From Pseudoalteromonas rubra (lineage in GTDB: Bacteria > Pseudomonadota > Gammaproteobacteria > Enterobacterales > Alteromonadaceae): DNA of 64,000 nucleotides. Positions 15,894-25,800 of the stretch are shown piece by piece (position 1 is the stretch's first letter; each line of letters opens with the position of its first letter). The position numbers and the translations under genes were made by a program. The notes below the pieces were generated by a model. That model saw only the letters and a list, made by a program, of their open reading frames with translations, made no database searches and was not told the origin of the DNA. The stretch lies in the NCBI RefSeq assembly GCF_001482385.1, contig NZ_CP013612.1, forward strand, positions 992,001-1,056,000, read 5' to 3'.

Positions 15894-16865
15894 TTAGCTT
15901 CGTTGGTGTGGCTGCGAGTAATTGATATCCGGGCCAACCGGCACAACCTGAGTCGGGTTGATCATGGTGTGGCTAAAATAGTAGTGGCGCTTGATATGGT
16001 AAAAATCCACCGTCTCGGCGACATTAGGCCATTGATATAGCTCGCGGATATAACCGGCCAGATTTGGATAGTCTTCAATTTGCTTAAGGTTACATTTAAA
16101 GTGACCATGATAAACACTGTCGAAACGGATCAGGGTGGTGAATAAACGCCAGTCGGATTCTGTGAGGGTATCACCAACCAAATAGCGTTGCTTGCTCAGT
16201 TTTTGTTCCAGCTGTTCAAGTGCCTCAAATAAGGCCTGTACCGCTTCTTCATAGGCTACCTGATCGGTGGCAAAGCCAGCTTTGTATACCCCATTATTGA
16301 TTTTGTGATAAACAAATTCGTTAATGTCGTCGATGTCCTGGCGCAGTGCTTCAGGGTAATAGTCATCAGTGTTGCCTGTCAGCTCGTTAAAGGCTGAATT
16401 GAACATACGAATAATCTCGCTCGACTCATTACTGACAATGCGCTGAGTGTGCTTATCCCACAACACGGGTACTGTCACACGACCTGAATAGTCCGCTTTA
16501 TTGCGTGTATACAGTTGGTGCATGTAGTCCTGAGCAAACAGGCTATCACCACTGCTGCCGGTTGTCTTGTCAAAGGTCCAGCCGTGTTCCAGCATATCAG
16601 GACTGACCACAGAGACATCAATGTGCGCTTCTAGCTGTTTTAAGCGTCTGAAGATCAGCGTTCTGTGGGCCCACGGACATGCCAGCGAAACATATAAATG
16701 GTAGCGGCCAGACTCGGCTTTGAAGCCACTGTCGCCCGTTGGTCCGGCGTTGCCATCAGCCGTTATCCAGTTGCGCAATTGCGCGTCTTCGCGTTTAAAC
16801 TTGCCCTGATTGCTCTTGGTATCGTACCAGACGTCATGCCACTTACCTTCAATTAATCGTCCCAT
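15894..16865 (-). CDS. yqjG: glutathionyl-hydroquinone reductase (YqjG family)
   Basis: This 323-aa cytosolic enzyme of the Xi-class glutathione transferases reduces glutathionyl-hydroquinones. The catalytic cysteine is Cys63 in SLACPWAHR, the same position as in E. coli YqjG. The N-terminal thioredoxin-like domain is followed by the all-helical domain with RYLVGDTLTESDWRLFTTLIRFD and YPNLAGYIRELYQWP, and the C-terminal segment IKRHYYFSH is typical of the class. It lies 44 bp after the pirin gene on the same strand, so the two probably form a redox or quinone-stress operon. Confidence 0.93.
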   Translation of the reverse strand: MGRLIEGKWHDVWYDTKSNQGKFKREDAQLRNWITADGNAGPTGDSGFKAESGRYHLYVSLACPWAHRTLIFRRLKQLEAHIDVSVVSPDMLEHGWTFDKTTGSSGDSLFAQDYMHQLYTRNKADYSGRVTVPVLWDKHTQRIVSNESSEIIRMFNSAFNELTGNTDDYYPEALRQDIDDINEFVYHKINNGVYKAGFATDQVAYEEAVQALFEALEQLEQKLSKQRYLVGDTLTESDWRLFTTLIRFDSVYHGHFKCNLKQIEDYPNLAGYIRELYQWPNVAETVDFYHIKRHYYFSHTMINPTQVVPVGPDINYSQPHQRS

Positions 16866-16909
16866 TGTATTGTCCTCTTAATTTGCTAAATACTTTACTG
16901 TGCCGGGTG

Positions 16910-17746
16910 TTAAATGCTGCCGAATTTTCCGGCCTGATAATCACGTACTGCCTGATGTAGCTCTGCCTGGGTGTTCATGACAAACGGTCCCATGTGGGCA
17001 ATTTTCTCACCAATAGGGTGGCCGGCCAGCACCAGAATCCCCGTACCTTCCGGACCGCTGCTCAGTTCAACCGGGTGTGCCGGGTCCAGTTCCAGCTGAT
17101 AAGTGGCACTGAATTGCGTGTCTGCCAGTGTGCCAGTATGAATATAGATAAGGACTTTGCCATAGCCAGACATATCCAATGTAACTTGCTGGTTGGGTGG
17201 TAAAATCACATCCGCAATGGCGCCATTACCTGCTAAATCATTGAGTGGTGAGCGAACGGTTTGTTCACCCAGTTGCCAGTTCCCTGCCAGTGCTTTGAGC
17301 TCTGCGCCAGAGTCGGTGCTAATTATAGGCGCCTTGTGCTCTGTGGTGTCCTGATAGCGGGGCGCACGCATTTTGTCTTTGGCTGGCATATTGAGCCAGA
17401 TCTGGAAACCATGCATGCCCTGCTCGGCGTCACTAAGTGGCATTTCAGAGTGAATGACGCCGCGCCCGGTGCTCATCCATTGCACATCACCCGCACGAAT
17501 TGCCTTTTTGTTGCCCATCTGGTCCTGATGTTCGAAGCCGCCCTTACTAATATAGGTAAAGGTTTCAATACCGCGATGTGGGTGAGGCGGAAAACCCGCC
17601 ATATAGTCGCTGCTGTTGTCTGATTTAAGCTCATCGATCATCAAAAAGGGATCTAAACTCTTGCCATCAAAGCCCGCAATGCGACTTATGTTTACGCCCG
17701 CGCCATCCTGCGCAGCGTGTGCTTTATTGATACGAATAATCTGCAT
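16910..17746 (-). CDS. pirin family protein (YhhW-like bicupin)
   Basis: This 278-aa bicupin has the pirin metal site in its N-terminal cupin: His55 and His57 in PPHPHRG, then His99 and Glu101 in GVIHSEMP. The WMSTGRGVIHSEM and GFQIWLNMPA motifs are strongly conserved. Bacterial members such as YhhW show quercetinase activity in vitro; the physiological substrate is uncertain. The gene leads the unit with yqjG, which supports a role in handling quinones or flavonoids. Confidence 0.93.
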   Translation of the reverse strand: MQIIRINKAHAAQDGAGVNISRIAGFDGKSLDPFLMIDELKSDNSSDYMAGFPPHPHRGIETFTYISKGGFEHQDQMGNKKAIRAGDVQWMSTGRGVIHSEMPLSDAEQGMHGFQIWLNMPAKDKMRAPRYQDTTEHKAPIISTDSGAELKALAGNWQLGEQTVRSPLNDLAGNGAIADVILPPNQQVTLDMSGYGKVLIYIHTGTLADTQFSATYQLELDPAHPVELSSGPEGTGILVLAGHPIGEKIAHMGPFVMNTQAELHQAVRDYQAGKFGSI

Positions 17747-18001
17747 AAAAACCTCGTTGCCTGCGCCATCAGTTAAAGTTAGTCCAATGCGCTGTGTCTG
17801 CTTGATGTGACCACTTTAGCAATGGCAAAGTGAGAATGAAATTTGCAAATATTGAAGGTTTCGTTCTAAAAAAAAGAATGAATATAGCTGGGTGAACAAG
17901 TATTAGAAATAACGAATCGCTTGAAATGTTTTGGGCACAAGTTAGTATTTAGTGGGGGTTAAGAATAACAAGAAAAAATCTCAATAAGGATGATGACGAT
18001 T

Positions 18002-18106
18002 ATGCCAAGACTTAAATTAGTTCAGTGGGTTATCGCGACATGGGGATGGGTCATGAAGCGCGCTACTGACATGTATGCCACCAAATGCACAGTGCAACCC
18101 GGATAA
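18002..18106 (+). CDS. possible 34-aa small protein
   Basis: The ATG at 18002 follows an AAGGATGATG stretch that could serve as a ribosome site. The product (MPRLKLVQWVIATWGWVMKR at its start) is basic, with a short Trp-rich hydrophobic segment. It is too short to judge by composition and could be chance. The orphan terminator about 200 bases downstream gives weak support for a transcript. Confidence 0.25.
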   Translation: MPRLKLVQWVIATWGWVMKRATDMYATKCTVQPG

Positions 18107-18314
18107 ACTGGAGGCGCCATAACTAGCTCGAACTAAATGAAATAAACTGAGGGACAAACCCGGTTTATCACTTAGAAGACTGTCAATGTGCGTAATGCGC
18201 CTTGACCTGTGCAAGAAAGTGACTTTAACTTTGTGTGCTATTTGATCCGTGAGGGATAGCAAAGGGATAGAACGGCGGTAGGCACCCGATGAAATTTTCG
18301 TTAAACTTGAAGGC

Positions 18315-18334
18315 AGAGCCGTTGCTCTTTTTTT
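18315..18334 (+). terminator. intrinsic terminator without an assigned gene
   Basis: AGAGC-CGTT-GCTCT is followed by a run of seven T. It lies about 90 bp before the ParB-like gene and ends a plus-strand transcript of unknown origin. Confidence 0.6.
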
Positions 18335-18420
18335 AGGTGTAATCACCTTTGAGTTGTTTGTGGCAAAGTTCCACGGCGCCCGGCTGAGCGCGTATGTCAG
18401 CCTGATTAAGAGTACAAACT

Positions 18421-19482
18421 ATGTTAGAGCAAATGCTACTGAGCAACCTGAACAATAAGAATGAACTCAACGATGAGTCTTTCGAGTACAAGAGCATTTT
18501 TTTGAGCTCAGTTGTTCCCGATCCCTCCAACGGTCGATTTTTACCGTCAATTTTCGTGAGTGATGAAGACGCTCGTCTGTTTGTTGCGCGTAAACTGAGT
18601 AAAGCACAGCTCACCAAGCTTTATCAGGGAGAAAGCCACGTTCTGATTGGTAAATCGATCATCATTAACTGCTTGAAACGCGATACGGAAGACTGGAAAC
18701 GGGCTTCGCAGACCATAGACTCCATCATTGAGCTGGGTAACAACATTTCTGTGTCTGAAATGATCCAAGTACCCACTTTATATCCCCTGGAAGATGGTCG
18801 CTTTCAAATCCTTACGGGGCACCGCCGATTTTTTGCACTGGTATATGCCAAAGGATATGGTGCGGCAGCGCAGTTTAAGGTCTACGATAATAAGCCCTTA
18901 TTGACTAAGGTAAAGCAGTTTCAGGAAAATGCCAGTCGTGAGGATTTGCCTCAGTATGGTAAATTACAGGCGTTTTCTAATGCCATGACAGAGATTGAAC
19001 AGCTGAATAAGGCGCGCCTGCAGTCTGGCATGTCGCGGCTCACTGTCAGGACCATAGTCCCCAAACTTGGCATTTCAACGGGGGCATATGATAACTACAA
19101 CGTGTTATCACGTTATCCGGTGGTTATGTCAGCTTATGAATCCGGGTGCAGTTATTCTTTTGTCAAAATGAAGCGACTTATTTTGTCAGTGGAGTCGCAA
19201 TATAAGGCGCAGTATGACAAGTCTACCTTAAATGCGGTGGATAAACGTGCTATCTCTGACCTCATTGTGCAGCAATTACAGGGGATCAAAAAGCGACCTG
19301 AGAAAAGTAAAGCCCCGTTTGTCACCACATCGTTTGACTCACCTGGGGCACTGCAAAAATTGCTGACACAGGATGTGACGCAGCTGTCATGCGGCGTAGA
19401 CTGGTCAGAACTTGACTGGCAGGATAAAAAAGCCGTGTCAACCGCGCTGGCGCAGGTGATTGCCCATCTGGAACAAGAGTAA
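18421..19482 (+). CDS. stand-alone ParB-like protein
   Basis: This 353-aa protein contains the ParB N-terminal (CTPase/nuclease-like) fold, with PTLYPLEDGRFQILTGHRRFFALVYAKG matching the ParB box that usually reads G-E-R-R. A helix-turn-helix-like segment follows (RLTVRTIVPKLGISTGAYDNYN). It carries a 100-residue N-terminal extension and a C-terminal tail of unknown role. Classic ParB works with ParA to segregate DNA; no parA is nearby, so this may be a DNA-binding regulator or part of a plasmid/chromid system. It is followed by a terminator and then a long gap before the NRPS locus. Confidence 0.78.
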   Translation: MLEQMLLSNLNNKNELNDESFEYKSIFLSSVVPDPSNGRFLPSIFVSDEDARLFVARKLSKAQLTKLYQGESHVLIGKSIIINCLKRDTEDWKRASQTIDSIIELGNNISVSEMIQVPTLYPLEDGRFQILTGHRRFFALVYAKGYGAAAQFKVYDNKPLLTKVKQFQENASREDLPQYGKLQAFSNAMTEIEQLNKARLQSGMSRLTVRTIVPKLGISTGAYDNYNVLSRYPVVMSAYESGCSYSFVKMKRLILSVESQYKAQYDKSTLNAVDKRAISDLIVQQLQGIKKRPEKSKAPFVTTSFDSPGALQKLLTQDVTQLSCGVDWSELDWQDKKAVSTALAQVIAHLEQE

Positions 19483-19560
19483 ACACAGCAACAAAACCTG
19501 ACGTGCGTTACCCTCTTAGAATTGTATCAGTGTAAATAGCGACATAATGTCGGCATCTTG

Positions 19561-19583
19561 GGGCCTCCATGGAGAGCCCTTTT
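19561..19583 (+). terminator. terminator of the parB-like gene
   Basis: GGGCCTCC pairs with GGAGAGCCC (one bulged A) around a very short loop and runs into TTTT. It is 78 bases after the stop of the parB-like gene. Confidence 0.6.
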
Positions 19584-20361
19584 GTTGCGTTTTATATGAC
19601 TTTTCTAATTCATTTCAATGAAACTTGCTCACTAATTAGGTACTAAAACACCGCCAAACATGTGCTTTTGTCTGAGTTTGCTGCACTTAGTTTGGTGTTC
19701 ATTTTGGGTAAGCTGTGTAGTCTGTGCCGAGGTTTAAGCTGAGGGGTATTTGTGGTCAGGACATTGATGTTAGTTTTGCATTTGTGCCAACAAACCACTC
19801 GAATTTGAGAATATGACAGCAAAAAGTCTTTTCTTTATGACGCTTTTATTTCGTCATCCATGAAAATAAAATCTATAAATTAATCAAGTCTGTAAACGTC
19901 ATAAACACGGTTAGCCCGAGTGACGGGCTACGTGCCTCATAGCACTTTTGAACCATTTTGAAACAATTAATTCCCTAAACCGTCATGTTATTGTCCCGAT
20001 GTATGGGGTATAAATGTCCCCAATGAAGCGCATTGAGCAGGTTCGAAAAGCGTAAATAGTATCGGTTAATATTTGAGCTTCGGACTGGGTATTGCGCCAC
20101 AGAAAGGGCTTTTGCACGAAGTTGTTAATTTTGTTATTTAAATGTTCCCTTGGTTTGTGGTTGTTTTAGGTAAGTTTTGCAGATCAAGTGAAAAGAAGTG
20201 GAAAACTCAATTAAATCAATAAAAATAAAGGTTTATTGATTTGGTTTATGAAATTTATAATTTTGGGAAATAAAAGTGTAGAAAAAAGATGCAGATTACA
20301 TAATAATGCGTTTGCGTGAAAATTTAACACTTTGCAATACTTTTTAACATGGACTGATGAG
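19584..20361. other. AT-rich gap between parB-like gene and NRPS locus
   Basis: About 780 bp hold no convincing gene. The DNA is clearly more AT-rich than the NRPS genes. The only marked structure is a hairpin TAGCCCG-AGTGA-CGGGCTA (19912-19930), with no T-run in the plus direction. The right part probably contains the promoter of the 65-aa gene. Confidence 0.5.
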
Positions 20362-20559
20362 ATGAAAAATGACGCACTGACAGAACTGGGCATCAATCTG
20401 AATATCCACAATATGAATTCAGAGGCTGTAGATGTACAGCTGCTCCATCATATCTTCAAATTAGCCTATGACTTTGGTTACAAAGACGGGCGTAGCGGTG
20501 TATACGTTTGCCCGGCTTCGTCACTGCGTTCATTAGGTGGCTGCGAGCTTGACGCATAA
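20362..20559 (+). CDS. 65-aa protein at the edge of the NRPS locus, unknown
   Basis: The product is soluble and acidic at the start (MKNDALTELGINLNIHNMNS), with a helical middle (DVQLLHHIFKLAYDFGYKDG) and two cysteines near the end. I recognise no family; it is not an MbtH protein because the conserved tryptophans and NxExQxSxWP motif are absent. The ATG at 20362 is chosen over a TTG ten codons earlier. It lies 380 bp before NRPS1 on the same strand and could belong to the cluster or be an independent small gene. Confidence 0.45.
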   Translation: MKNDALTELGINLNIHNMNSEAVDVQLLHHIFKLAYDFGYKDGRSGVYVCPASSLRSLGGCELDA

Positions 20560-20939
20560 GTCGGGCTATGAATTTATACATACCTTAGTCCCGTTGACTG
20601 ACATTTCGGCACGTCAGCGGGCAACAACAGCAACATTAAACCAAAGAGTCGATCGCATTTGCATGCTGGACTCTATGATGCCAATTCACTTAATTGTGTA
20701 CGCTATTTTGTAGCGGAAAAGTGTCGCGACAGTATGACAACCCAGGTATGAGCTTATGTTCATCAAATGGGAGCTTTGAACAAGTACAGTGTGCGCTGGA
20801 CTTTTTATTCAATATGGCAAAAAGATTAAGACTGATTGGACTTATGTATCACTGGTGGTGATATCACAGGGTCCCTGCTTTAGGGATTCTGATACCGGTG
20901 TTTTTTCTTTATCATCAATTTGATTGCAAAAGCGAAAAT
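20560..20939. promoter_or_regulatory. dyad-rich leader of NRPS1
   Basis: This 380-bp non-coding stretch precedes the NRPS locus and is the natural place for its promoter and operators. It holds CCCGTTGAC with GTCAGCGGG (20590-20621, one wobble pair), CGCTA-TTTTG-TAGCG (20701-20715), the palindrome TGTCGCGACA (20722-20731), three TATCAC half-sites (20847-20867), and TCCCT-GCTTT-AGGGA (20872-20886). No clear -35/-10 pair stood out by eye. Confidence 0.5.
20847..20867. promoter_or_regulatory. three overlapping TATCAC/GTGATA half-sites
   Basis: TATCAC-TGGTG-GTGATA forms an inverted repeat, and the second arm overlaps another TATCAC to give the palindrome GTGATATCAC. The element is 73 bp before the NRPS1 start codon. 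It looks like an operator for a dimeric regulator, but the regulator is not identifiable here. Confidence 0.4.
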
Positions 20940-22841
20940 ATGAAACAGTTCTTTTTACAGCTCAGCGAGAAAGGGATCAAACTTACTGTTGATGAACAGG
21001 GTAAGTTACTGGTCAGAGGCAAGCTCAAGGCTTTGACAGCAGATGAGAAAGACTTTCTAAAGAACAACAAACAACAGATCATACAAGCGATTGGACAGCG
21101 CCAACGTGGCGTTACTGAGTCGCCCATTGCGGTTGCCAAAGCTCAGCCTGGCGAGCCGCCGGTATTGTCTTTTTCTCAGCGCCGTTTGTGGTTTATTGAC
21201 CAACTGAATCGCGGCTCCAGCGAGTACAATATGCCGATGGCTTTCGAGGTGCATGGACACCTGGATATAGCCAAGGTGGGGCAAGCCCTGAATGCCATAG
21301 TGCAGCGCCATGAGGTGTTAAGAACGGTTTTTTATGAGTGTGATGGTGCGCCGTGTCTGCGGGTGTTAGACGATGCCAGATTGTATATCACAGTGTTAGA
21401 TTTGAGTGACCAGGCCGACCCGCATCAAGCTGCCAGGGCTCATCTGGAGCGTGAAGCAAGCCGCCCCTTTGATCTCAGTCAGGATCTGATGATAAGAGCC
21501 AGCTATCTGCAATTAACACATGATGATTCAGAACGCTGCCAGGCGCTGTTGAGCTTTAATATGCATCATATTGCGTCGGATGGCTGGTCAATGGATGTGC
21601 TGACCAAAGAGTTCTTTGCGATTTACCAGTCACTCGAACAAGGCACACCGAGTCCACTTGTTCCCCTTACCATTCAGTACAGCGACTTTGCACACTGGCA
21701 GCAACGCAGCTTTGCACAAGCAGGGCTTAAAGAGCAGCTGGAATACTGGCAGCAACAGCTGCAACAGGTGCCAGCACTCCATCAGCTACCATTAGATGCT
21801 AGCCGTCCTGCCGAAAAGCAGTATCGCGGTGAACTGGTCACCTCGCAACTGAGTAGCAAGGTCGCAACCAGGTTGCTTACCTTAGCCAAAGAATTACAAC
21901 TGACGCCATTTATGCTGCTGCATGGGGCACTGGCGCTGGTACTGAGTCGTCACAGTAATAATAAGGACATTGTCATTGGCAGCCCGGTGGCCAACCGTCA
22001 GGATCCAGCGCTGGCACCGCTGATCGGATTTTTTGTCAATACCCTGGTGTTGCGAGTCAGCACAGCTCATGACACCTTGCGCGATTACCTGGCACACGTC
22101 AGAGCAGTCCATCTGGCGGCACAGAGCAATCAGGACGTGCCATTTGAGCAGCTGGTCGAAGTCTTAAACGTACCACGCAATAACGCCTACAGTCCGTTAT
22201 TTCAGATCTTACTGACAACAGATAACCAATTTAGTGTTGCCGCGGAGCAAGTGGAGCATGTCCAGCTGGGTGAGGCGTCACTGCAGGCGATGCAGGATGT
22301 CAGTCTGACCACCAAATTTGACCTAGACATTCATATGTCACTGAATGAGGCTGGCGTCTCGATTGGCTGGACCTACGACGTCAGCTTGTTTGAACGAGCG
22401 CATATCAGCCAGTTGGATCGGCACTTGGGTAATGTGCTGAATGCAATGTCCGAGCTGACTCATGCTGATAATGGGTCGACCAACCTGACCGCACTCTCTA
22501 TGGTGAGTGAGCAAGAACAGCAGCAAGCGCTGACGTTAACAAGCGGCACGCAGGTATCTTCTGAATGGCAGGCCGTTCATCAGTTACTGGAATATCAGGC
22601 CCGGCATAACCCGAACGCCATTGCGCTGCAAGATCACGAGACTGAGCTGACGTATGCAGAACTGAATACCCGTGCCGATGCGCTGGCGATGCGCTTAATC
22701 ACGGAACATGGTGTCACTGTGGGTCAACCTGTTGCGATTGTGGCACAGCGTAGCATTGCCACTGTGTGTGCGGTGGCCGCGCTGCTAAAAGCGGGCGCAA
22801 CCTATGTACCTTTGGACCCCGAAGCCCTGAAGAACGACTAA
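20940..22841 (+). CDS. NRPS1, 5' fragment (docking-C-A start), frameshifted
   Basis: This 633-aa fragment starts at ATG 20940 (MKQFFLQLSEKGIKL). An upstream in-frame start at 20898 exists but lies outside the docking-domain homology. Residues 1-50 form a TubC-type docking domain, which receives the chain from an upstream synthetase. A condensation domain follows (about 75-510), with FSQRRLWFIDQL and the active site HHIASDGWS at about 210. An adenylation domain begins at about 545 and stops after GATYVPLDP, where the frame ends in unrelated residues (EALKND). The A domain continues in the -1 frame in the next entry. Restoring one base in the C run at 22817-22820 joins them into a synthetase of about 2,200 aa. 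Confidence 0.9.
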   Translation: MKQFFLQLSEKGIKLTVDEQGKLLVRGKLKALTADEKDFLKNNKQQIIQAIGQRQRGVTESPIAVAKAQPGEPPVLSFSQRRLWFIDQLNRGSSEYNMPMAFEVHGHLDIAKVGQALNAIVQRHEVLRTVFYECDGAPCLRVLDDARLYITVLDLSDQADPHQAARAHLEREASRPFDLSQDLMIRASYLQLTHDDSERCQALLSFNMHHIASDGWSMDVLTKEFFAIYQSLEQGTPSPLVPLTIQYSDFAHWQQRSFAQAGLKEQLEYWQQQLQQVPALHQLPLDASRPAEKQYRGELVTSQLSSKVATRLLTLAKELQLTPFMLLHGALALVLSRHSNNKDIVIGSPVANRQDPALAPLIGFFVNTLVLRVSTAHDTLRDYLAHVRAVHLAAQSNQDVPFEQLVEVLNVPRNNAYSPLFQILLTTDNQFSVAAEQVEHVQLGEASLQAMQDVSLTTKFDLDIHMSLNEAGVSIGWTYDVSLFERAHISQLDRHLGNVLNAMSELTHADNGSTNLTALSMVSEQEQQQALTLTSGTQVSSEWQAVHQLLEYQARHNPNAIALQDHETELTYAELNTRADALAMRLITEHGVTVGQPVAIVAQRSIATVCAVAALLKAGATYVPLDPEALKND

Positions 22842-25800
22842 ATTACATTATCGGCGAGCTGTCACTCTCGCTGGTGTTATCACAGACACAAGACACCTTC
22901 GCTGGATTACCGTGTGTGCGACTGGACAACCCGGATATATGGCAGCCAGTAACACAAGCGCATAGCCTGCCACACATTAGCGGCGATCACAGTGCATATA
23001 TTCTCTATACTTCCGGCTCAACTGGTCGGCCAAAAGGCGTCAACCAGCGTCACAGCACTTTGGTGAATCTGAGTGTTCATCAGGCTGAGATTGACGGGAT
23101 CACCCAGCCCTACCGGACTTTGCAATTTACCCCGCTGACTTTTGATGTTTCGGCTCAGGAACTGGCCACCAGCTGGTATACGGGCGCATGTCTGGTGTTG
23201 ATGTCACAGCAGCAAAAAGACCAGTTGCAGGATCTGGCCAGCCTGGTTGCTACGCAGGGAATAGCGCGATTGTTTGTGCCACCTGCTGTCTTTGATTTAA
23301 TGGCAGAGCAGGCAAATCAAAACCCGGACATTGATATGACAGGGCTTAGACAGGTATGTGTTGCCGGAGATGTGCTGAAACTCACCCCCAGCATTCGTCA
23401 ATTTATGACACAACATCCGTCTTGTGATTTATATAATCATTATGGTCCTACTGAAACCCATGTCGCCACAACTTGCCATGTCACACAATATGATCAGGAA
23501 GAAGCCAGTATTGGCCGGGCGATTGCCAATACCCAGTGTCTGATTTTAGATGCAGATTTAGCGGCCGTACCAACAGGTTGCGTGGGCGAACTGTATGTTG
23601 CAGGGCCCGGTGTTGCGTTGGGCTACTACAACAATACGGAACTGACTGACGAGCGTTTTATTGATGCCGCCCGTGCGCAGGCGTTACCTGCCAGCCAATC
23701 GCGACTTTATAAAACCGGTGATTTGGTTCGTGTCACACCGCAAGGTGACCTACAATACCTGGGCCGAAGCGATGAACAAATAAAAATTCGAGGATTCCGG
23801 ATTGAACCTGGTGAGGTAAGTGCCGTTCTGGAATCTTTTGATGAGGTTGAGTCTGCATTGGTGCTGGCAATGGGTGAAGCAGCCAGCAAACAACTTGTTG
23901 CCTATGTACGTCCTTGTATCACGTGTGAGACAAACGATGCACAGCAACACTTGAGCACCACACTGTTGGCTGCGCTTAGGTCCGTTTTGCCTGCTTACAT
24001 GGTACCGACTGCTATTGCTTTAGTTGAGCAATGGCCACTCACCGCCAATGGTAAAATCGACCGACGTGCCTTGCCTGCGGTTAAAGCAGATTTGGCACAG
24101 AACAAGGGCGAAGCGCCGCAAACTCAGACAGAACAAACTCTGGCCGGGATTTGGGCGACCTTGCTTTCGTGCGAGGCTGAACTATTGACCCGTGAAGCAG
24201 ATTTCTTTGCGCTCGGTGGGCATTCGTTGTTATCGGTACGGCTGGTATCCTTGATCCGCACTGAGTTTGAGGTCGAAATTGCCGTCAAACAGGTTTTCTC
24301 AGCCAGTACCTTGGCTGATCTGGCTGTGCTGATTGAGCAAAGCAGCAAAGTATCGCGACCTGCGATCGAGGCGTTGCCGCGTGATACAGACAGCTTTGAA
24401 TTATCTTATGCCCAGCAACGACTGTGGTTTATCGATCAGTTCCAGGGCAGCTCTGCCCAGTACAATATGCCATTGGCCTTTGAAGTCGACGGTCTGTTTG
24501 ACTTGACTGTAGCGCAACAGGCACTGAACACGATAGTGGCCCGCCACGAAGTACTACGTACTGTGTATCAGGAAGGCGAGGCTGGACCAGTGCAGGTCAT
24601 CCTTACACCTCAACCTGTGATTATCCGTCATATTGAGCTACACCATTTGGCGGGAACTGAGGCGCAACAACAGCTCGACCAGCTGCTGGCTGAAGATGCC
24701 CAAGCGCCATTTGATCTGGCCACTGATCTGATGTTGCGCGCCAGCTTCATCAGCCTCAACCCGACTCGTGGCGTATTGCTGCTCAATATGCATCACATCG
24801 CCTCAGACGGTTGGTCACTGAACGTGTTCAGCCGCGAGTTTTTCTCTTTATATGCCGCACTGCGAAGCGGTCAGGACAACCCCCTTGCACCGCTCAGTAT
24901 TCAGTATGCCGATTTTGCCCAGTGGCAACGCAACTGGTTACAGGGAGATGTGTTGCAGCAACAACTCGACTACTGGCAAACTCAGCTTAGTGATGCACCA
25001 GGCGTACACGGTATTCCATTAGATTATCCAAGGCCTGCTGAAAAAAGCTACGAAGGTGCTATGGTGTCGGGTAAAGCCTCTGCACAACTGGCCGCCCAGC
25101 TGCGTGATATGGCAGCCCATTACCAGATGACCCCGTTTATGTTGCTGCATGCGGTGCTGGCACTGACCATCAGCCGTTACAGTAACAGTGTGGATGTGGT
25201 GATTGGTACGCCGGTGGCGAACCGACTTCAGGCCGAAGTGGAGCCGCTAATTGGTTTCTTTGTCAATATTCTTGCACTGCGGGTGAATACAGAGCAGCCA
25301 TCGCTGGATACGTATCTGCAACATGTCAGAGATGTGCATCTGGACGCGCAAAGTCATCAGGACCTGCCGTTTGAGCAGCTGGTGGATGCATTACAGATCC
25401 CGCGGGGCGATGCCCATGCACCGTTGTGTCAGATCATGACGTCTTTTAATAGCGCGCAAACACAGTCCGGGTCTGAGCAAAATGCGCTCGACGGGCTGAC
25501 GCTCACGCCACTGATGCAGGCTGGTTGTGTGGCAAAATTCGACCTCGAAGTAGAGTTTTCACTGGATGAAACAGCGCTTCAGGTTAACTGGATTTATGAT
25601 ACCTCGTTGTTTTCACAGGCCCATGTCACGCACCTGAGTGAGCACCTGATGTTGTTGCTGGAGCGCCTCGTACAAACAGAGATGACCCACAGTCTGAACA
25701 ATCCGCCTGGGAAGCTGAGTGTGCTGGCGAACGAACAAAGTCAGTATCTGGTTAATGCCCTTAATGATAATTATCACGAGTATGACCGAGCCTTATGTAT

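Larger units (their letters stand above)
17747..18420. other. intergenic region with an orphan terminator
   Basis: The left part should hold the pirin promoter on the minus strand. A 34-codon frame starts at 18002 and an intrinsic terminator lies at 18315-18334. A second small hairpin (AGGTG-TAAT-CACCT) follows at 18335-18348. The terminator has no annotated gene in front of it, so a small RNA or a small-protein transcript may run from about 18000. Confidence 0.5.

Noticed and set aside
18017..18617. Minus-strand frames at 18017-18346 and 18333-18617
   Set aside because: The second is antisense to the ParB-like gene and the first has no plausible ribosome site or recognisable domain.
20362..20559. 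MbtH-like protein for the NRPS
   Set aside because: The conserved tryptophans and the NxExQxSxWP pattern of MbtH proteins are missing.
20898..20939. Start of NRPS1 at 20898
   Set aside because: The added 14 residues precede the docking domain, which in the other synthetases starts within a few residues of the N-terminus.
22800..22841. Programmed ribosomal frameshift in NRPS1
   Set aside because: The site CCCCGAA is not a slippery heptamer and no strong downstream stem was seen; a missing base in a C run is simpler.
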